A DNA stretch of 17,091 nucleotides from an uncultured Clostridium sp. (GTDB lineage Bacteria > Bacillota > Clostridia > Lachnospirales > Lachnospiraceae), in NCBI GenBank assembly GCA_900552885.1, contig USBM01000016.1:1-17091 (forward strand), given 5' to 3'. A model generated the notes under the pieces. The model worked only from the letters and a program-made list of their open reading frames with translations, did no database searches and had not been told where the DNA came from. A program made the translations under genes and the position numbers. Below, in pieces: positions 7,151 through 14,752 of the stretch. Position 1 is the stretch's first letter; each line of letters begins with the position of its first letter.

Positions 7151-7179
7151 ATAGTTCTACAATATGCGGATTGTGTCAA
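7151..7179 (-). promoter_or_regulatory. Predicted promoter of the 127-aa/848-aa gene pair
   Basis: On the - strand, a consensus TTGACA (7174-7179) is followed after 17 bases by AACTAT (7151-7156), a weak -10. It lies 25 bases before the start codon and just beyond the pfkA terminator, in the right place for a promoter of this operon. Confidence 0.5.
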
Positions 7180-7211
7180 AATGTGCCGTTTCTGTTTGTC
7201 CCGATGCAGGA

Positions 7212-7254
7212 ACAAAAGTGCAAACGGTCTCCACGAACCTGAAACCGTCTGCAC
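7212..7254 (-). terminator. Intrinsic terminator of pfkA
   Basis: On the - strand, GTGCAGACGGTT pairs with ACCGTTTGCAC (arms in 7218-7254, including a G-U pair), followed by TTTTGTT. It lies 30 bases after the pfkA stop codon and separates it from the next operon. Confidence 0.8.
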
Positions 7255-7283
7255 CCCTTACATCCTTGTTCTAATCTTTTTCC

Positions 7284-8363
7284 TTACTCGTCACCAAAAG
7301 AAATACCCAATGCTCTGGCATTTAATACAATACTGTCTTCCGGTGATACATATTTTAACTTTCCGGCACTATCCGATAACGCAATGTCGGTCACATCATT
7401 ATCCTTCAATACAACCAGACGACCATACTTCTCTTCCTTGATCAACTGTGCTGCATATGCACCAAACCGGGAAGAAAGCACTCTGTCATATGCATCCGGG
7501 CTGCCACCTCTTTGTGTATGTCCCGGTACCGCAACACGCACTTCGCAGCCACATGCATCCTTGATCTGATCGGCAATCTCATATGCAACGGATGGATAGG
7601 TACGCTGTGCAATCTTTTCTTTTCTCTTTTTCTTCGGAAGTGCTGCATCCTCTTTTGAGATTGCACCCTCTGCAACCGCAATAATAGAGAATCCTTTCCC
7701 CTGTTTGCTCCGGTTATCTAACGCCTTCACTACGCTTTTAATATCATATGGAATCTCCGGAAGTAAGATAATATCTGCACCACCTGCAATACCGGCATGC
7801 AATGTGATATGTCCTACTTTGTGTCCCATGATCTCGACAACAAATACACGGTTATGAGATGCTGCCGTTGTATGGATACAGTCAATTGCCTGTGTTGCAA
7901 TGTCTACTGCAGATTGGAAACCAAAGGTCATATCAGTGCCCCAAAGATCATTATCGATCGTTTTAGGAAGTCCGATCACATTTAATCCCTCTTCACTTAA
8001 CAGGTTTGCTGTCTTTTGGGAACCGTTACCTCCCAATACAACTAAGCAGTCTAACTTTAACTTCTTATAGGTCTCTTTCATCGCCTTGACTTTGTTGATT
8101 CCATCCTCGGTTGGCTGATCCATTAACTTAAATGGCTGTCTGGAACTTCCAAGAATCGTTCCACCTCTTGTCAGAATACCGGAGAAATCTTCTGCCTTCA
8201 AAATCTTATAATTGTTACGGATCAAGCCCTTGTAACCTTCCAGAAATCCGTATACCTCGATCTCATCCTTGTACATATGACAAAGACCTTTTACCACACC
8301 TCTCATTGTAGCGTTCAATGCCTGACAGTCGCCGCCGCTTGTTAACATACCGATACGTTTCAT
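7284..8363 (-). CDS. pfkA: 6-phosphofructokinase with variant nucleotide-site residues
   Basis: Phosphorylates fructose 6-phosphate to fructose 1,6-bisphosphate in glycolysis. Diagnostic parts are present: TSGGD near residue 9, RGGTILGSSR (66-75), PKTIDND with catalytic Asp (133-139), and PGHTQRGGSP (280-289). Several positions differ from the E. coli ATP enzyme. GGDAPGMNA becomes GGDCQALNA (10-18). GGDGS becomes GGNGS (111-115), replacing the Asp that helps bind Mg. MGR becomes MGH (H181). The Gly of GGNG is the type usual for ATP users; PPi enzymes usually have Asp there. At 359 residues it is longer than the about 320 of classical bacterial PfkA and closer to the long and mixed-substrate groups. 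Phosphoryl donor cannot be settled by sight. The ATG has a GGAAGG site; the gene lies 111 bases after recR and ends at its own terminator. Confidence 0.92.
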   Translation of the reverse strand: MKRIGMLTSGGDCQALNATMRGVVKGLCHMYKDEIEVYGFLEGYKGLIRNNYKILKAEDFSGILTRGGTILGSSRQPFKLMDQPTEDGINKVKAMKETYKKLKLDCLVVLGGNGSQKTANLLSEEGLNVIGLPKTIDNDLWGTDMTFGFQSAVDIATQAIDCIHTTAASHNRVFVVEIMGHKVGHITLHAGIAGGADIILLPEIPYDIKSVVKALDNRSKQGKGFSIIAVAEGAISKEDAALPKKKRKEKIAQRTYPSVAYEIADQIKDACGCEVRVAVPGHTQRGGSPDAYDRVLSSRFGAYAAQLIKEEKYGRLVVLKDNDVTDIALSDSAGKLKYVSPEDSIVLNARALGISFGDE

Positions 8364-8435
8364 ATACCTACCTTCCTTTCTCTCTTGTCTTCAAGATTGT
8401 TATGATCATCCAGGCAATTATTTACCTGCCCTAAA

Positions 8436-8464
8436 GTTTGCAAAATGCTTTGCGCTTTGCAAAC
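8436..8464. promoter_or_regulatory. Inverted repeat in the recR-pfkA gap
   Basis: GTTTGCAAA (8436-8444) and TTTGCAAAC (8456-8464) form a perfect 9-base inverted repeat around an 11-base centre. It sits about 75 bases upstream of pfkA and 11 bases after the recR stop. On the - strand it lacks a clear T-run, so it is more like an operator or processing hairpin than a terminator. It does not match the cre consensus for CcpA. Confidence 0.45.
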
Positions 8465-8474
8465 TATTTTTATA

Positions 8475-9071
8475 TTACAAACTGACTCTTCCCTCAAGTG
8501 CCCGCAAAAGTGTTACTTCATCAATACACTCAAGGTCACCTCCGACCGGAATACCGGAAGCAATTCTTGTAACTTTAATTCCTGTTGGCTTGACCAGCTT
8601 GCTGATATACATAGCTGTTATCTCCCCTTCTACACCGGAGTTCGTGGCGATGATCAATTCTTTAACATCCCCTCGCAGACGGACGATCAATTCTTTCAGC
8701 TTAATATCCTCCTGTCCAATACCTAACTTTGGCGAAATGGCTCCATGCAGAACATGATACACACCATTATATTTGCCGGTGCGTTCATAAGCTGCCAGAT
8801 CTCTCGGTGTCTCTACCACCATGATCGTTGACTTATCGCGATTATTCGATGCACAGATCGGACAGATCTCTTTATCCGTCAGGGTATAACATTCTTTACA
8901 GTATCTTACATTCTCTCTGGCAGTTGTCATGGAATCCGCTAATGCTTTGACCTGATCCTGCGGCATATTGATAATATGATATGCCAGTCTCTGTGCGGAT
9001 TTGTTACCAATTCCCGGTAACCGTCCAAGCTCTTCTACCAAATGATTCACTTGTTCACTATATAGATCCAT
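8475..9071 (-). CDS. recR: Recombination mediator RecR
   Basis: A 198-residue RecR, which with RecO (and RecF) loads RecA onto gapped DNA during repair. Visible in order: helix-hairpin-helix region LGRLPGIGNKSAQRLA (15-30), C4 zinc finger (C58, C61, C70, C73), and the Toprim domain starting near STIMVVETPRDL with HVLHGAISP (107-114) and the acidic NSGVEGE segment. Length is normal. The ATG overlaps the last base of the ybaB stop codon (TAATG at 9069-9073), so the two genes are translationally coupled, as is common for dnaX-ybaB-recR. Confidence 0.97.
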   Translation of the reverse strand: MDLYSEQVNHLVEELGRLPGIGNKSAQRLAYHIINMPQDQVKALADSMTTARENVRYCKECYTLTDKEICPICASNNRDKSTIMVVETPRDLAAYERTGKYNGVYHVLHGAISPKLGIGQEDIKLKELIVRLRGDVKELIIATNSGVEGEITAMYISKLVKPTGIKVTRIASGIPVGGDLECIDEVTLLRALEGRVSL

Positions 9072-9421
9072 TAGAACGGAAAGCCTCCCATTCCTCCCAT
9101 GCCACCGGTAATCTTAGACATCTGTGAGTTCTGGTCTTCTTCCTGCATACGGAGTGCCTCATTGGTTGCTGCCATAATAAGATCTTCTAACATCTCAATA
9201 TCATCCGGATCTACTACTTCCGGATCTAAATGTACTTCCTGTACCTCTTTCTTACCGGATAACACTACCTTTACAACGCCACCACCGGCAGTTGCCTCAT
9301 AAGTCTTCTCCTCTAATGCCTTTGCCTGCTCCTCCATCTGCTTCTGCATGCGCTGTGCCTGCTTCATCAGATTATTCATGTTACCAGGCATTCCTCCTGG
9401 AAATCCTCCACGCTTTGCCAT
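9071..9421 (-). CDS. ybaB: YbaB/EbfC-family nucleoid-associated DNA-binding protein
   Basis: A 116-residue member of the YbaB/EbfC family of small dimeric DNA-binding proteins. It starts with a Gly/Met-rich N terminus (FPGGMPGNMNNLMKQAQRMQ), continues with a long helix (MQKQMEEQAKALEE), the core TAGGGVVKVVLSGKKEV and LDPEVVDPDDIEMLEDLI segments, and ends in a Gly/Met-rich tail. AAAGGAGG stands before the ATG. It sits between dnaX and recR in the conserved order and overlaps recR by one base. Confidence 0.96.
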   Translation of the reverse strand: MAKRGGFPGGMPGNMNNLMKQAQRMQKQMEEQAKALEEKTYEATAGGGVVKVVLSGKKEVQEVHLDPEVVDPDDIEMLEDLIMAATNEALRMQEEDQNSQMSKITGGMGGMGGFPF

Positions 9422-9525
9422 TACATTTCCTCCTTTATCATGAATTCTTTTCTTCTATTGCAAAACCATATTCTTTATTCGATCAGGCATCCCGATCGTT
9501 TCCTTTATAAGTTATACCATTCACC

Positions 9526-11154
9526 CTACTCTTCCACATCAATACTAAAATTAACCTTGGAAAGATTCACACTGCCAACGTCCTGCTCCGCAATGGAATC
9601 CTTGGACTGACAGGTGATGTCTACCTGCTTGCCGGTCAGTTCGCCCACTAAGTCCTGCAAAGCAAGACGGTGTTCTTCCTTCGAAAACTGGCGAAATGCC
9701 ATCTGTCCCTGTGGGGAACCATCAAAGGACAGGACGATAGATCTCTTATCATGTCCTAAATTAATACTTGCCATGTCTAACAGGTTCATGGTACCCTGAC
9801 CGATCCGGTCTCTCAACTCCTGCGTACTGCGGATCTGATGGATACTATCCATGATCGTCTTCATGTCCTCGTACTGTGCCGGAGTCAGTTCCTTCTTCAA
9901 TATCTCTTCCCGGTTGATCTGTTCCTCTACTGGTTCTGATCTTCTATCTTCATTTGCTGATAATGCCGCAAGCTGTTCCGGTGATATATTCATCGCACCC
10001 TCATCCACTTTACGTTCCAACACACGCAACCGGTCTAAGATCGAATCCATCCCCGATTCCATCTGCGGGGTCATCAGTTTGATGATCGCAAGCTCTAGCG
10101 ATACTCTCTTCTGTGTCGCATACCGGATCTGATTCGACAACTCTGAGAACACCCGTATATAACGCATCAGGGTATCTAACTCAATATCCTGTGCCGTCTG
10201 CCGCATGATCTCTAAGTTCTCCGCAGACAGATCCAACTGATCATTGACTTCATTCGATACCTTAACCATCATGAGATTACGCATATACCAGGTAAAATCT
10301 GTGACAAACTGGGAAAGCTCCCTTCCCTGCCAGATAATCTCATCTATGATATTCAATGCCTCCATTGTCTGCCCCTTGGCAACCTCTATGATCAAACGGT
10401 TAAACACATCAATATCAACCGCTCCAAGCACCTCTAATACCTTGTCATATGTTAGTGTCTGCCCAAGGTAAAATGCAATACACTGATCAAGCAGACTGAG
10501 TGCATCACGCATGGAACCATCTGCTGCTTTGGCAACATAACGGACAGCCTTCTCCTCTGCCTCAATTCCTTCTCTTCCAAGCAGCTCCATCAACCGCTCA
10601 TAAATCGTCTCTAAACTGATCCTTCGGAAATCATACCGCTGGCAGCGGGACAGGATCGTGATCGGAATCTTATGCGCCTCCGTAGTTGCCAAGATAAATA
10701 TAACATAGGACGGCGGTTCCTCTAACGTCTTAAGTAAGGCATTAAATGCTCCAATGGAAAGCATATGCACTTCGTCTATGATATATACTTTGTATTTTCC
10801 TTCTGCCGGCGAATACTGTACTTCTTCCCGGATATCTCTTATGTTATCTACACCATTATTCGATGCAGCATCAATCTCAATTACATTTAACGAACTGCCT
10901 GCCTGAATTGCCTTACAGGTCGCACATTCGTTACATGGACTGCCGTCCGGCAAAGGATGTTCACAGTTGACAGCTTTTGCAAATAACTTCGCAACCGTTG
11001 TCTTACCGGTACCTCTGGTTCCACAGAACAGATACGCATGTCCTACCCTGTCATGGGTGATCTGATTCTTCAACGTCGTGACAACATGTTCCTGTCCTTT
11101 TACCTCTTCAAATTCGTCCGGCCTCCACTTTCGATAAAGTGCCATATATGACAT
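9526..11154 (-). CDS. dnaX: DNA polymerase III subunit gamma/tau
   Basis: Clamp-loader ATPase that opens and loads the sliding clamp. The N terminus SYMALYRKWRPDEFEEVKGQ is typical. Then come Walker A GTRGTGKTT (about 45-53), a zinc-binding Cys set in CEHPLPDGSPCNECATC (about 64-80), Walker B YIIDEVHML (about 124-132), sensor 1/SRC in ILATTEAHKIPITILSRCQ, and GSMRDALSLLDQ. The C-terminal part (from about 370) is variable, as expected. The ATG at 11154 is preferred over an in-frame GTG at 11163, because the GTG sits inside the weak GGGAAAGAG ribosome site. I saw no A-run slippery site typical of programmed gamma/tau frameshifting. It starts about 27 bases after the flavodoxin/SCP2 gene, so it probably belongs to the same transcript. 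Confidence 0.97.
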   Translation of the reverse strand: MSYMALYRKWRPDEFEEVKGQEHVVTTLKNQITHDRVGHAYLFCGTRGTGKTTVAKLFAKAVNCEHPLPDGSPCNECATCKAIQAGSSLNVIEIDAASNNGVDNIRDIREEVQYSPAEGKYKVYIIDEVHMLSIGAFNALLKTLEEPPSYVIFILATTEAHKIPITILSRCQRYDFRRISLETIYERLMELLGREGIEAEEKAVRYVAKAADGSMRDALSLLDQCIAFYLGQTLTYDKVLEVLGAVDIDVFNRLIIEVAKGQTMEALNIIDEIIWQGRELSQFVTDFTWYMRNLMMVKVSNEVNDQLDLSAENLEIMRQTAQDIELDTLMRYIRVFSELSNQIRYATQKRVSLELAIIKLMTPQMESGMDSILDRLRVLERKVDEGAMNISPEQLAALSANEDRRSEPVEEQINREEILKKELTPAQYEDMKTIMDSIHQIRSTQELRDRIGQGTMNLLDMASINLGHDKRSIVLSFDGSPQGQMAFRQFSKEEHRLALQDLVGELTGKQVDITCQSKDSIAEQDVGSVNLSKVNFSIDVEE

Positions 11155-11181
11155 ACTATTCACTCTTTCCCATCTGATCGG

Positions 11182-12264
11182 TTATCCGAAACGGAATACC
11201 GTATCCAACATACGAAGCGTCTTAAAGTTACCCTTCGCAGATATCTCTCCCGCCATAAATCCTTTCTGGAAGGAGGTCTTATTCTCTATGATATTCTGAA
11301 GCATCTTTGATGTGGTGCGTAATACTACATCCGCTTCATCGGTTGCCGCATAAAATGTCTTCACATGCTCTGGTGTTACTTCCACATGTAAGATCTTATC
11401 CTCATCCGAGATAATGATCGCATAGGATGCCGTAAAATCATCTTCCGGATGATAATTCTGAATTAGCGCAGCCGCAATCTTATCCCCTGCCGTATTGATC
11501 GGCTGTTCTTTGGCTGTTACGCTCTCCCTATCGACAGATTCTGCAGATTCCTTCTCTTCTTCCGGTTCGCTCTGCTCCGTATCTTCCTGCAGCATCTTTT
11601 TAAACATTGCAGATAACTCTTCGATGTCTTCCTTCTGTTGCTTTACATAGGTTTCATCACTGACAAACTTTGATAACTGCTCGCTCTCCTGTGGTGTCAG
11701 CTCAATCGTCTTCGTCTTTAACAGATTGGCTCTTACTGCCAGATTACTCGTAGGCAGGCTTTTGGTTCTCTGATGCACGGCACGATACAATTCCTCCGCA
11801 CGTTTTTCTATGATCCGGCTATATTCATCATTGGCTTCAAACTCATCTAAGTTCTCCACATAAGCAACCACACCATTAACCGGAATACCACCTAACGTCT
11901 CCCAGGCTCTTAGCAGACTTAATTCCGCGTCCCTCTCTCCATACGTTGTTGCCATAACGACAGGAAGCATATATAGATTCCTCATTAATTCTTTGTCTGC
12001 ATATAACCAGCACATATCTAAGAACTGTTGCATATAGCCACCAATTCCAAACCATTCCACCGATGCCGCAAGAATGACGCCATCTGCCTCTTTCAAAGTT
12101 GCCGGAAGGGTTGCAATTGCATTCTTATGTTCAAATATATTATATCGATTCACCTCAACGCGAAGTTCTTTTAACACTTCGGTCATCTTATTCAGTACAT
12201 ATATTGTAGGGTCTTCCATAACCCCTCTTCCGCCATAGTAAATATTGATCTTCGTCGGATTCAC
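11182..12264 (-). CDS. Flavodoxin-like / SCP2 sterol-carrier fusion protein
   Basis: A two-domain cytoplasmic protein of about 357-360 residues. Residues 1-160 look like a flavodoxin-like/NAD(P)H-dependent oxidoreductase fold: KINIYYGGRG near the N terminus, ADGVILAASVEWFGIGGYMQQFLD and PVVMATTYGERDAELSLL. The phosphate loop is atypical for an FMN binder. After a helical acidic linker (about 200-255), residues about 260-360 match an SCP2-type lipid-binding domain ending in the characteristic AKGNFKTLRMLDTVFRF. Substrate and role are unknown; a redox or lipid-handling role is inference only. The start is unusual: the in-frame GTG at 12264 lies inside the GGGAGGTGA ribosome site, ACG at 12255 has ideal spacing, and a 6-codon reading frame ends on the GTG. 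First gene of the dnaX-ybaB-recR group. Confidence 0.85.
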   Translation of the reverse strand: MNPTKINIYYGGRGVMEDPTIYVLNKMTEVLKELRVEVNRYNIFEHKNAIATLPATLKEADGVILAASVEWFGIGGYMQQFLDMCWLYADKELMRNLYMLPVVMATTYGERDAELSLLRAWETLGGIPVNGVVAYVENLDEFEANDEYSRIIEKRAEELYRAVHQRTKSLPTSNLAVRANLLKTKTIELTPQESEQLSKFVSDETYVKQQKEDIEELSAMFKKMLQEDTEQSEPEEEKESAESVDRESVTAKEQPINTAGDKIAAALIQNYHPEDDFTASYAIIISDEDKILHVEVTPEHVKTFYAATDEADVVLRTTSKMLQNIIENKTSFQKGFMAGEISAKGNFKTLRMLDTVFRFG

Positions 12265-12281
12265 CTCCCGCTGCTATTCAT
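12261..12281 (-). CDS. Candidate 6-codon upstream reading frame coupled to the flavodoxin/SCP2 gene
   Basis: ATG at 12281 has an AAAGGA ribosome site six bases upstream, then AAT AGC AGC GGG AGG and TGA. The TGA overlaps the GTG used as the first in-frame start of the next gene (GTGA). It may serve re-initiation, or it may be the remnant of a shifted start. No peptide function is claimed. Confidence 0.35.
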   Translation of the reverse strand: MNSSGR

Positions 12282-12320
12282 ACATTATCCTTTCTGCCAG
12301 ATCGATCCTGTATGTCCGCC

Positions 12321-12334
12321 AAAATACCACATTT
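12321..12334 (-). promoter_or_regulatory. 14-base motif, copy 1, at the flavodoxin/SCP2 transcription start
   Basis: On the - strand this reads AAATGTGGTATTTT, identical to copy 2 at 12409-12422 on the + strand, so the two copies face each other across the divergent region. This copy begins right after the predicted -10 box and would cover the transcription start of the flavodoxin/SCP2-dnaX operon, a usual place for a repressor site. Confidence 0.5.
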
Positions 12335-12363
12335 AGTATAACGGAAAATGAGTATTTTTACAA
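12335..12363 (-). promoter_or_regulatory. Predicted promoter of the flavodoxin/SCP2-dnaX-ybaB-recR operon
   Basis: On the - strand, TTGTAA (12358-12363), 17 bases, then TATACT (12335-12340). It gives a leader of about 45 bases to the 6-codon frame and about 65 to the gene. Confidence 0.6.
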
Positions 12364-12393
12364 TGGTTTCCTGTCCTTTTTGTGGAATTGTCA

Positions 12394-12422
12394 TTGAACT
12401 GCCATACGAAATGTGGTATTTT
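12394..12422 (+). promoter_or_regulatory. Predicted capA promoter overlapping 14-base motif copy 2
   Basis: TTGAAC (12394-12399), 17 bases, then TATTTT (12417-12422). The -10 lies inside the motif AAATGTGGTATTTT (12409-12422), so anything binding the motif would block it. The same motif faces the divergent operon. Confidence 0.45.
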
Positions 12423-12471
12423 TAAATGTAACAAGAATTGCGATCAGCTAACACTAATAAGGGGGATTTCC

Positions 12472-13500
12472 ATGAAAAAATCAACGATACTACAAAGTTT
12501 TCTTTTCTGTTGCATGTTACTGGCTTTACCAATGACGGTTCAGGCTACAAAAACAGATCATTCCAACAGCAATACAACTACGATTACGATCAGTGCTGCT
12601 GGAGACTGTACATTAGGAATTGATCCAACGATTCATCATACCTTCGATTCCTATTATCGCAAACACGGCAGTGCTTACTTTCTGAAAAAAGTGAAACCTG
12701 TCTTTTCCAAGGATGATATCACAATTGTTAATTTAGAAGGTACCTTTACAACCTCCTCCAACCGCTCCCCAAAGACATTTGCTTTTAAAGGGCCTTCTTC
12801 TTATGCTAAGATTCTGAAAAAAGGTTCTGTTGAAGTTGTCACCCTTGCCAACAATCACTCTATGGACTATGGCAGGCAGGGATTTACGGACACGACAAAA
12901 ACGCTTAAGAAGAATAAGATTCCATACTGCTACAACTCCACGATTGTCTACAAGAAAGTGAAAGGCGTCAAGATTGCATTTCTTGGTTTCAGTCAATTGC
13001 AGGGTGCCTCTGCATCAACCGTAGCAACCGCTGTGAAAATCGCAAAAAAGAAACGTGCCAAGATCATTATCACCAGCTTCCACTGGGGAATCGAACGGGA
13101 ATACCACCCGAACCAGCACCAGAAATCGCTCGCCCACAGTGCGATCAACGCAGGTGCAACTCTCGTATTAGGACATCACCCGCATGTCTTACAGGGAATT
13201 GAAGAATACAAAGGCCGTTATATCGTATACAGCCTTGGCAACTTCTGCTTTGGCGGTAATACGAATCCTGCGGATAAAGATACCATGATCTTCCAACAGA
13301 AATTCTACATCAAAAACGGCAAGCTTCAGAAGAAAAAAGATGCTAAAGTCATTGCCTGCTCATTATCAGGTTCTTCTTCCTGCAACGATTACCAGCCACA
13401 TCCGCTGACCGGCACCAATAAAAAACGCGTTCTTAACAAGATCAACAACTTAAGTAAGAACCTGCATGTAACCGTCCGTTCAAATGGAAAGCTAAAGTAA
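12472..13500 (+). CDS. Secreted CapA-family (poly-gamma-glutamate capsule type) metallophosphatase-like protein
   Basis: A 342-residue protein with an N-terminal signal peptide (MKKSTILQSFLFCCMLLALP, likely cut after VQA near residue 25), so it acts outside the membrane. CapA-family, calcineurin-like motifs are in order: SAAGDCTLG, VNLEGTF, LANNHSMDYG, ITSFHWGIEREYHP, LVLGHHPHVLQG and YSLGNFCFGG. The Asp, Asn and His residues of these are the expected metal ligands. Family members take part in poly-gamma-glutamate or capsule synthesis in some Bacillus species, but most homologues in anaerobes have no proven role, and no capB/capC partner is seen here. The start at 12472 is chosen for GGGGG 6 bases upstream and the immediate signal peptide; an upstream in-frame TTG/ATG region from 12382 contains the promoter. 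It is followed by two membrane-anchored genes. Confidence 0.92.
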   Translation: MKKSTILQSFLFCCMLLALPMTVQATKTDHSNSNTTTITISAAGDCTLGIDPTIHHTFDSYYRKHGSAYFLKKVKPVFSKDDITIVNLEGTFTTSSNRSPKTFAFKGPSSYAKILKKGSVEVVTLANNHSMDYGRQGFTDTTKTLKKNKIPYCYNSTIVYKKVKGVKIAFLGFSQLQGASASTVATAVKIAKKKRAKIIITSFHWGIEREYHPNQHQKSLAHSAINAGATLVLGHHPHVLQGIEEYKGRYIVYSLGNFCFGGNTNPADKDTMIFQQKFYIKNGKLQKKKDAKVIACSLSGSSSCNDYQPHPLTGTNKKRVLNKINNLSKNLHVTVRSNGKLK

Positions 13501-13549
13501 TGCACAGACATTCCTTTTAAAATAAGTTTATAAAGCAAGGAGATGCCTT

Positions 13550-14155
13550 ATGAATAAAAATTTTAAAATTACATTCTGTGTTACCTTTGCAATCATGATC
13601 GGACTCGCAGCATATACTTTTCTTCAATTAAATAAAACAGATCAAAACACAAAACAAAATAATTATGACGAAAACATGCCGGAAATCGTGTTTGCTGTGT
13701 TGCAATATACAGACAATCGTCACCTATGGGTTATTGACAATGAAGGAAATGTATATCATAGATGCAGCGACATATACGATAATGATCTATGTGTAGAAAA
13801 TCTTATGAATCCGGATGGAACCAGAACTGATCTACTTGACCGATTTCAAAAAATGGGAACGACCAACAAAGATATCACATGTAAACAGTACAACCTTGTA
13901 CAACAAATGTTATACGCAAACCAATACGGAGAATATCAATATACTTCGGATGAAGCATGTATCGGTATGATGGATTTTATATTCTGGTATGCATGTTGTT
14001 ATGATGAGCACGGCAACCTAAAAATAATCGAATTGTCTGAACGTATCGAACCAACCTACTATAGCCAAAGTCCTTATGCCCGGGGAATTGCTGATTGGAT
14101 AGTGGATGTGATACAGGATTATGATGGATATGAAACAATGAATTATTATCGCTAA
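13550..14155 (+). CDS. Membrane-anchored protein of unknown function, paralogue 1
   Basis: A 201-residue protein. Residues about 7-26 form one membrane segment or uncleaved signal, with the rest probably outside. AAGGAG lies 8 bases before the ATG. The soluble part contains MPEIVFAVLQY, VIDNEGNVYHRCSD and, near the end, ADWIVDVIQDYDGYE. The same three blocks occur in the next gene, so the pair arose by duplication. Cysteines are present (about 6 in the soluble half). I do not recognise a named domain. It follows capA by 49 bases without a visible terminator and may be co-transcribed. The A+T content is higher than in the housekeeping genes nearby, which fits accessory origin. Confidence 0.82.
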   Translation: MNKNFKITFCVTFAIMIGLAAYTFLQLNKTDQNTKQNNYDENMPEIVFAVLQYTDNRHLWVIDNEGNVYHRCSDIYDNDLCVENLMNPDGTRTDLLDRFQKMGTTNKDITCKQYNLVQQMLYANQYGEYQYTSDEACIGMMDFIFWYACCYDEHGNLKIIELSERIEPTYYSQSPYARGIADWIVDVIQDYDGYETMNYYR

Positions 14156-14178
14156 ACCACTTTTGAGGAGATAAAAGA

Positions 14179-14727
14179 ATGCAGAAAAGAAAATTATTTT
14201 TATTTGCTTTTTGTATTTTGTTGATAATTGGCTTAATTATCATATGTTTGCGAAACAGCATGCCGCAAATTATATTTACATACTGTGAGTACAATTACAA
14301 AAGTCAGGAGATAGAAAAAGACCACATTTTTGATGCATGGGCAATTGACAGGGACGGAAATGTATATCATTCCTATGATCAATTAGTTGATTTCAAACAC
14401 GGGACAGGCGATTACTGGAAAACAGGCTCCATCAATCCTGTCAAAGCCTTTGAAAAGTATCTCAAAGTAAAAAGGATGCTGATATCTGACCGTTACCAAT
14501 TAGATGAAGATCGTTACATCTTATGGGACTGTACTTATAAGGGTTCTAAACATTGGTGTGCATATGGATATAAGGATGGTATCGAAACTAAAGTTGACCT
14601 ATATCACGAAACAAATGTACAATACTTTAACGAAAATCCGGAAGCAGAAATATTAGCCGACTGGATTATCTCCGTAATTCAATGCTATGATGAATACAGT
14701 CCGGTATTATATCTGGAGGACGAGTAA
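14179..14727 (+). CDS. Membrane-anchored protein of unknown function, paralogue 2
   Basis: A 182-residue protein with an N-terminal membrane segment (LFLFAFCILLIIGLIIICL, residues about 6-24) after a positive MQKRK start. The soluble part repeats the blocks of the preceding gene: MPQIIFTYCEY, AIDRDGNVYHSYDQ and ADWIISVIQCYDEYS. Between blocks, similarity is low. GAGGAG lies about 9 bases before the ATG, and the gap to the first paralogue is only 23 bases, so they are co-transcribed. No named family is recognised. The gene ends 25 bases before the stop of the convergent FHA gene; the nearest hairpin lies inside that gene's 3' end. Confidence 0.82.
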   Translation: MQKRKLFLFAFCILLIIGLIIICLRNSMPQIIFTYCEYNYKSQEIEKDHIFDAWAIDRDGNVYHSYDQLVDFKHGTGDYWKTGSINPVKAFEKYLKVKRMLISDRYQLDEDRYILWDCTYKGSKHWCAYGYKDGIETKVDLYHETNVQYFNENPEAEILADWIISVIQCYDEYSPVLYLEDE

Positions 14728-14752
14728 ATAAGCATACTATATATCCTTCTTC

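Noticed and set aside
8436..8464. Catabolite-responsive element (cre) for CcpA at pfkA
   Set aside because: The spacing of TG, AA and CG does not fit the cre consensus; only the inverted repeat is supported.
9526..11163. Programmed frameshift producing gamma and tau, and the GTG at 11163 as dnaX start
   Set aside because: No A AAA AAG-type slippery run was found by eye, and the GTG lies within the ribosome site while ATG 11154 has normal spacing and fits the family N terminus.
12382..12471. Longer capA start from 12382
   Set aside because: It would put 30 non-signal residues before a perfect signal peptide and would run through the predicted -10 and the 14-base motif; GGGGG precedes ATG 12472.
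13977..14294. - strand 105-residue frame across the paralogue pair
   Set aside because: It crosses the junction of two genes with good ribosome sites and shared protein blocks, and has no signal of its own.
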